64,000 nucleotides of DNA, taken from NCBI RefSeq assembly GCF_009725235.1, contig NZ_WJFC01000002.1, positions 150,896-214,895 on the forward strand. The letters run 5' to 3'. The stretch is from Scytonema sp. UIC 10036. Its GTDB lineage: Bacteria; Cyanobacteriota; Cyanobacteriia; Cyanobacteriales; Nostocaceae. Below, in pieces: positions 46,548 to 56,903 of this stretch. Below the pieces are notes generated by a model. It had not been told where the DNA came from. It searched no databases and saw only the letters and a list, made by a program, of their open reading frames with translations. Numbering within the stretch: position 1 is the first letter of the stretch; every line of letters begins with the position of its first letter. Made by a program: the position numbers and the translations under genes.

Positions 46548-47900
46548 CTATAAGTTAAACAAATAGGTTTGGAACGTTATCCGATAAAGTTCGCAACTGA
46601 GTTGCCATCCGCCGCTCATGGATTTAATGAGTCCCATCCCTTCTAATTTATAGGCGAGAACGGGATCGAGGAAGGTTGGGCTTTTATCCCGTACCAGTAA
46701 TTTTAATCGATCTATCAAGTGGGAATAGGTGTTAATCTGAGCCAGCAGTCGTTGTAGATGGTTGCGGTAAATGCCCTCCAGGGTAGGGGCAGATTGCAGT
46801 AGCTCATCTAATTCCATGCCTTGGTGGAGGTGGTAGAGGGCGAAACCCACCAGAGAGGGTTTGCCGCCAATTAGAGCAAAGAGGCGATCGCACGCCGCAT
46901 CGCTCCAACTGACCAAATAGAGTTCAGCTAATTTTTGTATCTGCTCCTGATTAAATTCTGGCAGGGACAAGGGCAATCCAATATTAAACGGGGATTGATT
47001 GATATCAAGCGGTAAATAAGCATCGGTTGAGTAGGAAAGCACGAGGCGCAGTCCTTTCCACACGTCATCATGCTGGGATTCCTCATGCCACGATCGCAGT
47101 AGTGGCAACAAATTCTTTGCCGTGTGGAAGCATTCAAACGCCCGCTCAACTTCGTTAATGACCAGCACCAGCGGACGGTGCAATTGTGGCAGAATCGCCT
47201 CTCGTAGATACAATGTTGTACTGATTTTACTCCCCAACAGATCATCCCAATATTGATCCAGTTTAGAATCTAGCTTTAACTTGCGGGACAACACCGTGCT
47301 AAACCAGCGCAAAAAGGAACGGGGGTCTGCCAGCGTTTCTGTATCTACCTGCTGTAGATTAATCGCGGCGGTTGCGTATCCTTGCTGATTGGCAGACTGC
47401 AAGAGTCGCAACATGAGTGAGCTTTTCCCAAATCCACTAGGGGCTTTAATCCGGATCGTGCAACTAGGTTGGAGGATTTCTTGGAAGGCGAGATTGTCCA
47501 TCCCAGGTCTACTGATATAACGGGGTGAATCGACTGGAATAGGACCACTAGGGTAGGGAATTTGGGAAACGGTTCTAGACGAATCTACCCTGGTTGATGG
47601 AGGAATTGCTTCAACCTCATCAGTCAATGGTTGAATATCGCTGCTTAGCAGATCGAGATGAAATGCGTTAAATAATAAATTAATTGTGCGGCGATCGATC
47701 CCTGACTTGGATGCCCAGAGACGGCTGAGGGTACTCGTAGAAATACCTGTGCGTATGCTCAATTCTTCAGATGTAAACCGCTTTCCGGCATTTTCTTCAG
47801 CTTCAATTACCTGAATTGCCTGATTCAGCCGTCTTAATCCACCTGGGCTAAGTACAAGCCCGCGTTTCCGCTTGGCATGGGGTTTGGCAATAGAATTCAT
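46548..47900 (-). CDS. HTH protein with AAA-like NTPase domain
   Basis: 450 residues. An N-terminal helix-turn-helix (about 41-79, FTSEELSIRTGISTSTLSR) is joined to an AAA-like NTPase (about 120-430) with Walker A APSGFGKSS (GKS 158-160) and Walker B VLVINEVER. The NTPase resembles the N-terminal part of the downstream WD40 protein: both have GKSSLxLR and an SPFNIG/TPFNIG motif. They look like paralogues from one duplication. It precedes the WD40 gene by 50 bp. Likely a regulator that recruits or is controlled by the WD40 partner; whether it binds DNA was not tested. Confidence 0.8.
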   Translation of the reverse strand: MNSIAKPHAKRKRGLVLSPGGLRRLNQAIQVIEAEENAGKRFTSEELSIRTGISTSTLSRLWASKSGIDRRTINLLFNAFHLDLLSSDIQPLTDEVEAIPPSTRVDSSRTVSQIPYPSGPIPVDSPRYISRPGMDNLAFQEILQPSCTIRIKAPSGFGKSSLMLRLLQSANQQGYATAAINLQQVDTETLADPRSFLRWFSTVLSRKLKLDSKLDQYWDDLLGSKISTTLYLREAILPQLHRPLVLVINEVERAFECFHTAKNLLPLLRSWHEESQHDDVWKGLRLVLSYSTDAYLPLDINQSPFNIGLPLSLPEFNQEQIQKLAELYLVSWSDAACDRLFALIGGKPSLVGFALYHLHQGMELDELLQSAPTLEGIYRNHLQRLLAQINTYSHLIDRLKLLVRDKSPTFLDPVLAYKLEGMGLIKSMSGGWQLSCELYRITFQTYLFNL

Positions 47901-48850
47901 GGCTAGACACGATGGAATACGTTACAGGGGGGTTGATGAATTCACAAGGAAAGGTAGATAATTTTACGTTGAGGAAAATTTCTACTTAGAATTAGCATCG
48001 CACATCTTAATTAAGAATTGGAAATTGAAGCACTTTATGTCTTGATGCTTAAATGACCTAAGTGAAGAAGTGTCCTCAGTTAAGGTTTTTACCGTATGGT
48101 ACAAGGAGAGTGGAGAGCACAACAAGGATCTGGCACGGAATGACAGATGTGACGCGGATATTCAGGCTTACACCCGTCAGTATCGAAGGGACGGTGGGTG
48201 GCTTGTCTATATAAGCCAGAATTTATTAGCCCTCTCTTGAGACAGAAATTTTCTAAAAAATCTAGATTTTCTTAAGAATCGTCTAATACCGTTTTCAGAT
48301 GAAGATGCATAGAAAAAACTCCACCATCTGTGGCATCTCTCCTTACCCCCCTTAATCCCCCCTTATAAACGGAAGATTAAGGAAATTTATTTTCCTCCCC
48401 TTTTTAAGGGGAGGTTAGGAGGGGTAAAAATAATGTGCAGCTTCATATTAAATTGGTATGAGCTATTGTTCCCATGATATCTTCAAATAGGGAAATTGAT
48501 GTCAAAAAATTTATTTTTGTAAATAAAAATATCCTTTTTCAGAAAGCTTAGTTATACGAGCGTTAAGTAAGTCAGTTGGTGCAAATCATCATTACGTCCT
48601 CGCTAGTCCTAGCGTATATTCTTATCAACGCAACAGCTTACTAATTATAGTTAAGTTGTGGTTTCATGATGCCATAAAAAAGTTAAGTGGCAAATCGCGA
48701 ATTCAATTAAAAAGTCAGTTGAAATAGCAAAATAGCTGAGCACCAAATATCATCTTTGAAACATATCAATAAATGTAAAAAATATTCGACTTTTTATCCG
48801 TTCACTTCTCTATGTGATATACCTAATCTACAAGTTTCAATTCACCTGAT
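47901..48850. other. Long divergent intergenic region with a hairpin repeat
   Basis: About 950 bp. It holds a repeat near 48340-48430 with CCCCCTTAATCCCCCC strings and a hairpin CCTCCCCTT/AAGGGGAGG at 48394-48414, a common cyanobacterial interspersed element. The rest is AT-rich. I find no supportable gene or relic. Confidence 0.45.
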
Positions 48851-50941
48851 ATGAAACCTCAAACGGCAAACTCTAAAAATGCTTTCTTGAGGAAATTGTC
48901 TGCTTTTAAAGCACGATTTCTCTTTTTAATATTCGTTTTTTTCGTGAGTTTTTTTGGGATTTTACTATCACATTGGTTGACAGTAGACCAAAGAGCTTTC
49001 GCTCACATGGATATACTGAGACCTGCACCAACTCAGCCAATAGGTTATTATGACTATTTTGGCAAACTGCTGAATCCTCGACAAGCAGCAGAACTGGTTG
49101 CACAGCAGGGACTCAATCCTAATCATCCAACTTCCTATCAACAAGTAGGAGCGGTTGAAATCACTCAGGACTTAATCGCCAAAGGTGAAGAGATATTTTT
49201 CAACCGAAAAATAGGCGATACATTTGGTTTACAAGGAGTGTTTGGTTTTGGACAAGGTTTGGCTCGGATCTTGCCAGAAATAAATGCAGCGATCGCTAAT
49301 TTAGACGGTCAGCCAACAACAAACTTACAAATTACCCTTCAGAAAGATTTAGCCATAGGTAGTAGGACTTTTCCCCAAGGAACTGTCATTAATACAGGTT
49401 TACAAGTAGAAAAGAAAGGAACTATTCCCTTAGGGCTCACACCCAATGGTAACGTAACTTGTGCAGCGTGTCATGTAACCTTGAACGATCGGGGCGATCG
49501 CCTCACGGGAGTACCAAATGGCTTACTAGGGACTTCCCTATTGATTGCTTTATCACCAAATACAGCCGCAGGGTTTGCGCGATTAAACTTCAACCCCTTA
49601 GACCTGCAATATCAAGGTAATGGCAAAACTATCATTGACAGCCAAGGTCGATTAGTACAACTACCAGATCCTCAGAAGTTTGAACAAGCCTTCGACGAAG
49701 CCGTGTTGGATGTACCTTTTGGTCACTTCGAGAGTTCACCAGATAGCATTAACAACACGACCCAAATTCCCAGTATCTTCACATTTAAAACAAATCCTTA
49801 TTTAGCGGATGGTCAGTTTGCAGTCGGTCCGTTTGCTGGACTCACTTCGGTTAATAATGCAGTTCACTCTTCGGAAATTAACTTGTTAGCAGCTTATCAA
49901 CTGAGCGAAAAAGCTCTCAACATCGACTCAGAAGTTTATCTTGGTACAGTTCTTCAGAATGCTGCCGACCCCAAACTCCGTTTACCACCAGGAGAACCTG
50001 TACAACCCTCACAATGGCTTCGTAAGGTTGCACCAGAAGTCACACAAGCAGAATTAGAAGATCAAGTGGGTGCTCCAGGTACAGGAAACTATTCAAACCT
50101 GCAACCTAGTTTGTTTACTTACAACGGTTTGGTTTTCAGCCCAAATAGCGGAAATCCAGATGATATTGCCAGTGGCAATTTCCTATTCGCCAACAACGCC
50201 ATGTCTGCTTTCCAAAATAGTTTAGTTCCGCCAGCCAACCGCACTCCTGAAAACTTGCGAGCCTTGAAGAGCGGTTCTGTTATACGGGGAGCAAAAGTCT
50301 TTCAGCAAGCAAACTGTGCAACTTGCCACATTCCACCTTTCTTCACCGACAACAAAATTCATTCTGTTGAAGAAATCGGTACTAACCCAGCCCGTGCTCG
50401 GTCTCGCTTGGGGCTGAATCAGTTATTGGTACCACCCAAAATCTATACCCTTGATACTCCTGTTCCCATACCTGCTAACGCCCAAGTACTGGATGTCCCA
50501 ACAGAAGGGATTTCCGATACTCCCACAACCCTACCCGAAGGCATATTACCAAATGGTGGTTACAAAACCACTTCTTTACGAGGTCTTTATTTAAGTGCGC
50601 CCTATTTACATGATGGTGGTGTAGCCGTGCGTGAGGGAAGTTTAGATTTTGCTCAGGATGGCAGTTTTACCGTTGTTGACAACAGTGGGTTGGGACTAAC
50701 TGGCACCCTCAGCCAAGCCAAAGGTGCTGATGCAGCTAGCAGCTTGCGTGCTTTAGTCGATAGGGAACTTCGCGCTTTAGTTATCACCGCTAACAAGGCT
50801 AACCCTGCTTTAGTCAGTAATAACCTTGATGGTACAGGTCATAACTTTTACGTGGATGAACAAGCTGGGTTTAGTCCACAGCAGCAAGCAGATCTAGTTA
50901 ATTTCATGCTCGCACTTGATGACGATCCCAGTCGCTTTTAA
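48851..50941 (+). CDS. Diheme c-type cytochrome
   Basis: 696 residues. An N-terminal hydrophobic helix (about 23-45, FLFLIFVFFVSFFGILLSHW) is a signal or anchor. Two haem-attachment motifs are present: CAACH at Cys204-His208 and CATCH at Cys489-His493. The size and spacing of the two haems fit large diheme peroxidase/RoxA-like proteins rather than small cytochromes. It therefore acts in the periplasm or thylakoid lumen, in peroxide removal or an oxidative reaction. It stands alone. The reaction cannot be assigned from sequence. Confidence 0.85.
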   Translation: MKPQTANSKNAFLRKLSAFKARFLFLIFVFFVSFFGILLSHWLTVDQRAFAHMDILRPAPTQPIGYYDYFGKLLNPRQAAELVAQQGLNPNHPTSYQQVGAVEITQDLIAKGEEIFFNRKIGDTFGLQGVFGFGQGLARILPEINAAIANLDGQPTTNLQITLQKDLAIGSRTFPQGTVINTGLQVEKKGTIPLGLTPNGNVTCAACHVTLNDRGDRLTGVPNGLLGTSLLIALSPNTAAGFARLNFNPLDLQYQGNGKTIIDSQGRLVQLPDPQKFEQAFDEAVLDVPFGHFESSPDSINNTTQIPSIFTFKTNPYLADGQFAVGPFAGLTSVNNAVHSSEINLLAAYQLSEKALNIDSEVYLGTVLQNAADPKLRLPPGEPVQPSQWLRKVAPEVTQAELEDQVGAPGTGNYSNLQPSLFTYNGLVFSPNSGNPDDIASGNFLFANNAMSAFQNSLVPPANRTPENLRALKSGSVIRGAKVFQQANCATCHIPPFFTDNKIHSVEEIGTNPARARSRLGLNQLLVPPKIYTLDTPVPIPANAQVLDVPTEGISDTPTTLPEGILPNGGYKTTSLRGLYLSAPYLHDGGVAVREGSLDFAQDGSFTVVDNSGLGLTGTLSQAKGADAASSLRALVDRELRALVITANKANPALVSNNLDGTGHNFYVDEQAGFSPQQQADLVNFMLALDDDPSRF

Positions 50942-51004
50942 TATGGATTGAGATTACTGATATTTTGAGAGCGCTCCTTAAAGACCATACTCTTAATTCT
51001 TTTG

Positions 51005-51068
51005 CGCCTTTGCGACGGCAGGCGCTTCAACGGGGGAAACCCCCGCAACGCGCTGCCTCGCCTTTGCG
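51005..51068. mobile_element. 44-bp palindrome inside an interspersed repeat, with 10-bp direct repeats
   Basis: CGCCTTTGCG at 51005-51014 and 51059-51068 brackets a 44-bp segment made of GGCAGGCGC ... CGGGGGAAACCCCCG ... GCGCTGCC, a nested hairpin. The uninterrupted parent repeat is found at 26878-26903. Parent repeats already contain two TTTGCG units, so the direct repeats may be partly pre-existing. Confidence 0.6.
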
Positions 51069-51136
51069 TGAGATAAAAAAGATGTAGTTCATTGACCTAA
51101 AAAGAGCTGTCAACCCAAAATCATCATCGAAATAGG

Positions 51137-51171
51137 AGGGGGAGAAGCAGCCTTCAGATACCTCTCCCCCT
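51137..51171. terminator. Hairpin between convergent genes
   Basis: AGGGGGAGA and TCTCCCCCT form a 9-bp stem with a 17-base loop, followed by TTCTTCT on the plus strand. It lies between the cytochrome gene and the end of the minus-strand glycine-zipper gene and could serve both. Confidence 0.55.
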
Positions 51172-51217
51172 TCTTCTGATTATCATACTTTTACAAGAGT
51201 AGGACTAACTTATGGCT

Positions 51218-51619
51218 CTACTTTTTGCCTCTATTGATGAAGTGAATAACTGCACCTGCAGCCCCACAATCAACAGCATTACCAAGGGTATCTTTACCGG
51301 GACGAGTGATAGCACCAACAGCTACACCAGCTGCTGCACCAACGGCTACATCTTGAGCTAAACTACGGTTGCTAGGATTCTTTCTCAAACCGTTAGCACC
51401 GTTAACAGCAGCACCAGCAGCACCACACTTAACAGCGTTATTGATGACAGAACCACGACCTCTAATAGCTCCGGAAGCTGCACCAACACCAGCGCCAACA
51501 GCAGCATCGCGTCCCACGTTTCTGTCAGCTAGTGCAGATTGAAATGGTAGAAAACTGGCACCAATTAAACCAGTCGCCATCAAGCTTGATAGTAATGTAC
51601 GCTTCAAAATCCAATTCAT
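51218..51619 (-). CDS. Secreted glycine-zipper protein with tandem domain duplication
   Basis: 133 residues. A signal peptide (about 1-31, ending SALA) is followed by two similar units of about 45 residues, each with AVGAGVGAASGAI or AVGAAAGVAVGAI, then NAVKCGAAGA or NAVDCGAAGA, so each unit has one cysteine. Glycine zippers form membrane-inserting helices. ATTTACTCCTC precedes the start in reverse, that is GAGGAGTAAAT. Stands alone. Function unknown; envelope location is likely. Confidence 0.78.
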   Translation of the reverse strand: MNWILKRTLLSSLMATGLIGASFLPFQSALADRNVGRDAAVGAGVGAASGAIRGRGSVINNAVKCGAAGAAVNGANGLRKNPSNRSLAQDVAVGAAAGVAVGAITRPGKDTLGNAVDCGAAGAVIHFINRGKK

Positions 51620-51823
51620 AATTTACTCCTCAAACGTTGAACGATATTATTTGAGTTTCATTCTTTCCTTTCTCTAGTCTAGACAAAAGCAAACTTTTTT
51701 GCATGAAAATGCTTTCATGATTACCGTAATTTTTATTCGTAAAGCAAAATGTATCTTTTGGCTTACTATTAGTTAGCTAATTATTCCATATGTCGTATGC
51801 CATTTTAATAATTGGCACATTCT

Positions 51824-51970
51824 TAGTGGTTGGTGGTTAGTGGTTGGTGGTTAGTGGGTAATGGTTGGTGGTTGGTAGTTAGTGGTTAGTAACTACTCTT
51901 AACAACTAACAACTAACAACTAACAACTAACAACTAACAACTAACAACTAACACCTAACAACTAACTACT
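51824..51970. repeat. Heptanucleotide tandem array (STRR type)
   Basis: Two opposed halves: about 60 bp of GGTTAGTGGTTGGT units, then about 65 bp of AACTAAC units. The second half is near the reverse complement of the first, so the array can fold back. It ends on the stop codon of the YciI gene. Confidence 0.85.
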
Positions 51971-52239
51971 TACAAAGCCTGAATCCATTCTTTAACTGTG
52001 TACTCAGTCCAAATACGGTTTTGCCAATAGGGATCGGCTTCAACTAACTGACGCACTGTGGCTTCGTCTTCAGCTTCGTAAATACCAAAAACTTTAGTGA
52101 TATCTTTGGTAGGTCCGATAGTAATTAATACACCAGATTCTTTTTGTTTTGCGAGTCCTTCTAGATGTGCTTCACGGTAAGGCGCACGTTTTTCTAGAAC
52201 ATCTTCGCAGTAACTTCCCCACATCACATATTTAGGCAT
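51970..52239 (-). CDS. YciI family protein
   Basis: 89 residues from the ATG at 52239; family members begin with PKYVMWGSYCED, so a further 13 in-frame codons upstream are not included. The YciI fold is a small ferredoxin-like barrel; the conserved HLEGLAKQKESG helix and the DP-x-W motif at the end (ADPYWQNRIW) are present. The reaction is unknown in most members. It stops at the edge of the heptamer array. Confidence 0.85.
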   Translation of the reverse strand: MPKYVMWGSYCEDVLEKRAPYREAHLEGLAKQKESGVLITIGPTKDITKVFGIYEAEDEATVRQLVEADPYWQNRIWTEYTVKEWIQAL

Positions 52240-52261
52240 GGTTATTTTTTTTAGAATTAGT

Positions 52262-52340
52262 AACAACCGCAAATGCACGCAGATGCAAGCAGATAATAAC
52301 GATCATATCAGTGTCCATCAGCGTTCATCTGCGGTTCAAT
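52262..52340. repeat. Inverted repeat of the AACCGCAGATGAACGC type
   Basis: AACCGCAAATGCACGCAGATG on the left is opposed by CATCAGCGTTCATCTGCGGTT on the right. It lies between pheT and the YciI gene and resembles common cyanobacterial repeats. Confidence 0.6.
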
Positions 52341-52348
52341 AATTCCAA

Positions 52349-54799
52349 TTAACTTCTCAAAGTTACCCCAAATTTCTCAACCAAAGCTTCGCGTACTTTA
52401 TTATGAACGGATTGCACTTCAGCATCAGTCAAAGTGCGATCGCTCGCCCTATACAGTAAGCGGAAAGCCAAACTCCGTTGTCCCTGAGGTACGTGTTCGC
52501 CACGATACTCGTCAAACAGTTCTACACCATCTAACAACTCTTTACCTGCTTTGGTAATTGCTTTTTCAATTTCAGCAACTGATACCTTCACGGGTGCAAA
52601 GAAGGCGATATCTCGGTCAGAAGCTGGGTAAGTGGAATAGGGCTTAAAGGGCGGTACGAGGATTTCATGAGCGTCTAAAGAAGTCAACAGCACACCCAGA
52701 TCTAACTGGAACACGTACACAGAATCAGGTAAACCTTTTTCTCTCCGTAGCTGGGGATGCAGTTGTCCAAAGACACCCAATCTATTACCCCCAATCCATA
52801 AAGAAGCAGTCCGCCCTGGATGCAGGCGGGAATCTTTACAATCGGGTTGATATTCCACATTCAAACCCATGTGCTGAAAGACACCATTCAAAATCCCTTT
52901 GGCTTCAAACCAAGTCATGGGTTGCTCGCGTCCGCTTCTTACCCACTTGCTGGAAGTTATATCACCTCCAAGAATCCCCGCAACCGTCTCTGCTTCGCTC
53001 AACCCGTCTTCGTCTTGCCAAAAAATACGTCCAATTTCATAGCCATTGAGGGAACCGTTCCCTTGCTCTATATTGTACTGAAACGCATCAATCAATCCAG
53101 CTATGAGGTCAGTTCGCAACGCAGAATATTCTACAAACAAAGGATTGCTCAGAACGATTTGCCTGTTTTCCCCTGGTTTTACTAGGGAATAATGCATCAG
53201 TTCGGTCAATCCTGCAGCACGAAGGGAAGATCGCAACTTGCGCGTTAATTCCCAATCAACAGGCAAGTAACCTGCTTCTGCAGTTTCTGGTAGAGTGTCG
53301 CAGAACTTATCGTATCCGTAGAGACGGGCAACTTCTTCTATTAAATCAATTTCCCTTTCCAAGTCACGGTAACGATAGGGAGGAACGGAAACCATCCACC
53401 GATTCTCATCAATAGGAGTTAACTTGCATCCAAGTGCTGTGAGTGTACGTTCAACATCTTGGCTTTGTAGTTCTCCTGTATCTTCCCCTAAATCGGTAGG
53501 ACCGAGAACCTGGTTCACTCTGTCCAAACGCAATTCTATCGATCGCATCCAAGTGGAAGGATCGGGGCGGGAGTCAGAAATTTCTTGATGTGCAATTGCA
53601 CCATTAGCCAGTTCCAAGAGAAGTGACAAAGCGCGACGTGTCGCCATCTCCAATTCAGCACGGTTTACGCCCCGCTCGTATCTAGTGGAAGACTCACTTC
53701 TCAAACCCACGCTACGAGAAGAACGGCGAATTGCCACGGAATCAAACAGTGCAGCTTCCAGTATCAGATTCTGAGTTTCATCATAAACTTCAGTCTCTTC
53801 TCCACCCATAACTCCTGCGATCGCAACCGGTTTATCACCCGCAGTAATCAATAAATTTTGAGTTGATAGAGTGCGAGTTTGCCCATCCAGAGTTTTTATA
53901 GTTTCACCAGCATTGGCAAAACGGACGCCAATTTCTAGAGAAGTACCGGGGCGCGTCGGTGTACCTGCAACACTCAAGAGACGTTCGCGGTCAAAAGCGT
54001 GCAGAGGTTGTCCCCATTCTAACATTACATAGTTAGTAATATCTACAACATTATTTATGGGTCGTACTCCAGCAGCACGCAATCGCTGTTGCAGCCAATC
54101 CGGTGATGTTGTAATTTTGACATTTTCAACAACCGTCCCAATGTATGCCGGACAAACTTGCGTATCTGCAATTTGGAGAGATAAATTAAACTTACCCTCA
54201 GAACTAGATATTTCACCCGGTTCCCTTAGCAATAACTTTGCATTAGTTAGAGCTGCAACTTCACGAGCTATACCAACCATACATAAAGCATCAGCACGGT
54301 TAGCAGTAGCAGTCACATCCAAAATAACATCATCCAAACCCAAGAGCGGACGCACATCGCTACCCAAGGGCAGGTTATCTTGAGTAAAAATGTGAATTCC
54401 GTCCACATCGTTAGGCAAACCCAGTTCCTTCAAAGAACAAATCATACCCTCAGATGGGACACCGCGTAATTTTGCTGGTTTAATTTTCAGATCGATGTTG
54501 GGTAAGTAAGTTCCCACAGTGGCTACCGGCACGTAAATATCTGCTCGGACATTAGATGCACCACAAACGATATTGAGATTTTCGCCCTTACCGATATCGA
54601 CTTGGCAAACACTCAACTTATCAGCATTGGGATGGGGTTGACGCTCCAGTACTCTCCCCACAACAACACCATTTGCCCAAGTGCGGCGATCTTCAATATC
54701 TTCTACTTCAAACCCAGCTAATGTCAGTGTTTCTGCTAGCTCTTCTGGGCTAAGTTTTAACTCGACTAGTTCCTGTAACCATTTAAGTGAGATACGCAT
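52349..54799 (-). CDS. pheT: Phenylalanine-tRNA ligase beta subunit
   Basis: 816 residues, the normal length for the beta chain. The EMAP-like tRNA-binding domain is near residues 40-150 ([25 protein letters not shown]). The B3/B4 editing domain follows (about 210-395, [19 protein letters not shown]). Next are the B5 domain and the catalytic-like fold ([15 protein letters not shown]). The C-terminal anticodon-binding FDX-ACB domain has [11 protein letters not shown]. It pairs with alpha subunits (pheS not in this window) to charge tRNA-Phe. Start ATG is unambiguous. No T-box or attenuator was seen upstream; a heptamer repeat array lies just before the start. Confidence 0.97.
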   Translation of the reverse strand: MRISLKWLQELVELKLSPEELAETLTLAGFEVEDIEDRRTWANGVVVGRVLERQPHPNADKLSVCQVDIGKGENLNIVCGASNVRADIYVPVATVGTYLPNIDLKIKPAKLRGVPSEGMICSLKELGLPNDVDGIHIFTQDNLPLGSDVRPLLGLDDVILDVTATANRADALCMVGIAREVAALTNAKLLLREPGEISSSEGKFNLSLQIADTQVCPAYIGTVVENVKITTSPDWLQQRLRAAGVRPINNVVDITNYVMLEWGQPLHAFDRERLLSVAGTPTRPGTSLEIGVRFANAGETIKTLDGQTRTLSTQNLLITAGDKPVAIAGVMGGEETEVYDETQNLILEAALFDSVAIRRSSRSVGLRSESSTRYERGVNRAELEMATRRALSLLLELANGAIAHQEISDSRPDPSTWMRSIELRLDRVNQVLGPTDLGEDTGELQSQDVERTLTALGCKLTPIDENRWMVSVPPYRYRDLEREIDLIEEVARLYGYDKFCDTLPETAEAGYLPVDWELTRKLRSSLRAAGLTELMHYSLVKPGENRQIVLSNPLFVEYSALRTDLIAGLIDAFQYNIEQGNGSLNGYEIGRIFWQDEDGLSEAETVAGILGGDITSSKWVRSGREQPMTWFEAKGILNGVFQHMGLNVEYQPDCKDSRLHPGRTASLWIGGNRLGVFGQLHPQLRREKGLPDSVYVFQLDLGVLLTSLDAHEILVPPFKPYSTYPASDRDIAFFAPVKVSVAEIEKAITKAGKELLDGVELFDEYRGEHVPQGQRSLAFRLLYRASDRTLTDAEVQSVHNKVREALVEKFGVTLRS

Positions 54800-54827
54800 G
54801 AATGTATTGGGCTGTTTGATTAATTGA

Positions 54828-54931
54828 TTAGTGGTTAGTGGTTAGTGGTTAGTGGTTAGTGGTTAGTGGTTAGTGGCACAATTAACAACTAACAACTAAC
54901 AACTAACAACTAACAACCAACAACCAACAAC
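54828..54931. repeat. Heptanucleotide tandem array (STRR type)
   Basis: GTTAGTG units (about seven) face AACTAAC units, with a short spacer. It sits between the pheT start and the end of the Hsp70-like gene, 9 bp from its stop codon. Confidence 0.85.
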
Positions 54932-54939
54932 TCTCATTA

Positions 54940-56901
54940 TTATGCAATAAGCAACCTAGCTTTATCAGCTTGTTCTTGAACGCTTTCTTTGAGCCATTCA
55001 CCGAGCTCTCTACCAAGTTTGACAGCAATTGTTGGATCTTGTATGAAAGTTTGTTGAATTTTTTGCTGTAACTCTGGTTTCTTCTGACGTGCAAGTTCAT
55101 CGATTCTAGCGTCTGAAACAAATTGGCGTATCCAAGCGGGTATGTCTGTATCCTTAATTAAGGACTCACCCACAAAGTAAGCTAAGACTCCAACAATCGG
55201 CGCAATGATTCCCGTAAAAAACAGGATATGAAACAAGCCAGCTAGGATAACTCCGACAATAATACCTACAAGGTGACCAACAAAGACCGAAAGCCCTGTA
55301 AAATCATTAAACGATATGGAAGTCGGGACTTTTTCAGCGCGATCGCCCAAATCGATGCTTTTATTTCCAAATGTACCAATAGGTAAACCATACTTGAGAC
55401 AAATGGAATCTGTCTTTTCCCTCACCTCGTTTTGAACATCTAACAGCCACTCAACTAAACTAGCAGCCATTTTGTCATTGGCATCACTTCCCGTTAACCA
55501 AGTTTTGGCTTTCTGCTGTATTTCCGACTCAAGAGCAGAGAGAGTAACAATTTTGCGATCGCGCCACAATTTTACGCTAGGCCCAATCACCTTGTCTACC
55601 AAACCATCTGCCAAGTCTTCTGCTAACTTCTCCAGAAAAGCAGGTATGTGATTTCCCACAATTCCTGTCAATTCTCGGTCAAGAAATTGACCGATTTCTT
55701 CCAAAAACCCTGCTGTACGAATATAAACTCGTCCCCAACGCGATAATCCTCTGGCAATAGAAAGTTCTGGTTCTCCATCTCGCTTGCAAGATATGTCGGG
55801 AAAGACTTCCTGACATATTTCTACTATGAAGCCCATTTTAGACGCACTACCTGTTAGGAGAATCGAACTAGGTTGAATGCCGATTTGCTCCAATTTTTCT
55901 TTGACTTCTTGCAATTGGGTGCGGAAAGCATCATGCCAACTTTTATTCCCAAGTGCTGACAAAGGTTCATTGAGGATAGCGTGCATAGTTTTGCCATTCA
56001 CGATGGGCAAAAATTTAAATTTCCTTTGAATATCCTCAATACCTACATTCACTAGATTCTTTTCATAAGACTCCTCATACGTGAAATATTCTTCTTTAGC
56101 TTTTCGGCATCGGAGTTCGCAGCGATTTTTGTATAACGGACTTTGCTCAAAGATTCTTTCAAGTTGTGAAATCTCTTCTAGTTGTAAAATTTCCTCATCT
56201 CTGAGAAGTTCTCCCAGTTGTAAAATTTCTTCACGTCCCTCTCTGTATTGTCTGTGGCATTTCAGGCTTGTCTTGAGAATTTCTTTATCTATCAAAGATG
56301 CACCTAAATCGTGTCCGAAATCTATGGGAGTATCAGACATTCCTTTCACGAGGGTGTAATCTGTCGTAGAAGAGCCAATATCGACAATCAAAACTGACTT
56401 TTGCAATTCTTTGATAGTGAATATGCCACTTTCTTTAGAATGCATTAAAGCTGCTCGTGACTCTTTCACGATTGTTAGATTTGGCAATCCCTCTTCCGAA
56501 AGAATTTGCTTGTATGTTTCAATTTCTTCTTGCCACCATCCTGACGGACAACCTATAAAAAAGTGATTGATGTCATCTAACTGAATTTGTTTTGTATCAA
56601 TAAGATGTTGGTAGATAGCTTTGACAAACTCTTGAAGACTTTTTTTGTACTCTATGACATTAAATTTTCTACTTTTAAAAGCTATTTCAAAGATAGTCGC
56701 ATCAGACATTAGACAAGCCAATTCACCAATAATGATTCCTTTCTTTGGATGATGAGCAATAGCGGTAATTTGGCTTTTTCTATTATTAATGAGTAAGCTT
56801 TGAGGTTCTGACTCAGAATTATCGGCTCTCACCCAAGTCAGCGCTGTTTCTCCGTGTCCCAAATCAAACCCGATAATTTTAATTCCTTGATAATCTTGCA
56901 T
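54940..56901 (-). CDS. Hsp70-like ATPase with C-terminal membrane segments
   Basis: 653 residues. Actin/Hsp70-fold phosphate motifs are visible: IIGFDLGHGET near residue 9, IVDIGSSTTDYTLV near 170, and the adenosine motif ILLTGSASKMGF near 344. A Glu/Leu repetitive stretch (about 223-245) interrupts the ATPase. After about 390 there is no typical Hsp70 substrate domain. Instead, a helical region and hydrophobic, glycine-rich helices (about 540-595) appear, then a charged tail. It is thus a membrane-bound Hsp70 relative. It shares orientation with the next upstream gene (57054-58061, gap about 150 bp filled by tandem repeats), whose product also has a glycine-zipper helix. Partner and client are unknown. 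Confidence 0.82.
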   Translation of the reverse strand: MQDYQGIKIIGFDLGHGETALTWVRADNSESEPQSLLINNRKSQITAIAHHPKKGIIIGELACLMSDATIFEIAFKSRKFNVIEYKKSLQEFVKAIYQHLIDTKQIQLDDINHFFIGCPSGWWQEEIETYKQILSEEGLPNLTIVKESRAALMHSKESGIFTIKELQKSVLIVDIGSSTTDYTLVKGMSDTPIDFGHDLGASLIDKEILKTSLKCHRQYREGREEILQLGELLRDEEILQLEEISQLERIFEQSPLYKNRCELRCRKAKEEYFTYEESYEKNLVNVGIEDIQRKFKFLPIVNGKTMHAILNEPLSALGNKSWHDAFRTQLQEVKEKLEQIGIQPSSILLTGSASKMGFIVEICQEVFPDISCKRDGEPELSIARGLSRWGRVYIRTAGFLEEIGQFLDRELTGIVGNHIPAFLEKLAEDLADGLVDKVIGPSVKLWRDRKIVTLSALESEIQQKAKTWLTGSDANDKMAASLVEWLLDVQNEVREKTDSICLKYGLPIGTFGNKSIDLGDRAEKVPTSISFNDFTGLSVFVGHLVGIIVGVILAGLFHILFFTGIIAPIVGVLAYFVGESLIKDTDIPAWIRQFVSDARIDELARQKKPELQQKIQQTFIQDPTIAVKLGRELGEWLKESVQEQADKARLLIA

Positions 56902-56903
56902 TG

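Noticed and set aside
51824..51970. Possible CRISPR array in the heptamer repeats
   Set aside because: Units are 7 bp with no unique spacers and no cas genes nearby.
52820..53185. A 121-codon plus-strand frame
   Set aside because: Lies within pheT, which is certain on the opposite strand.
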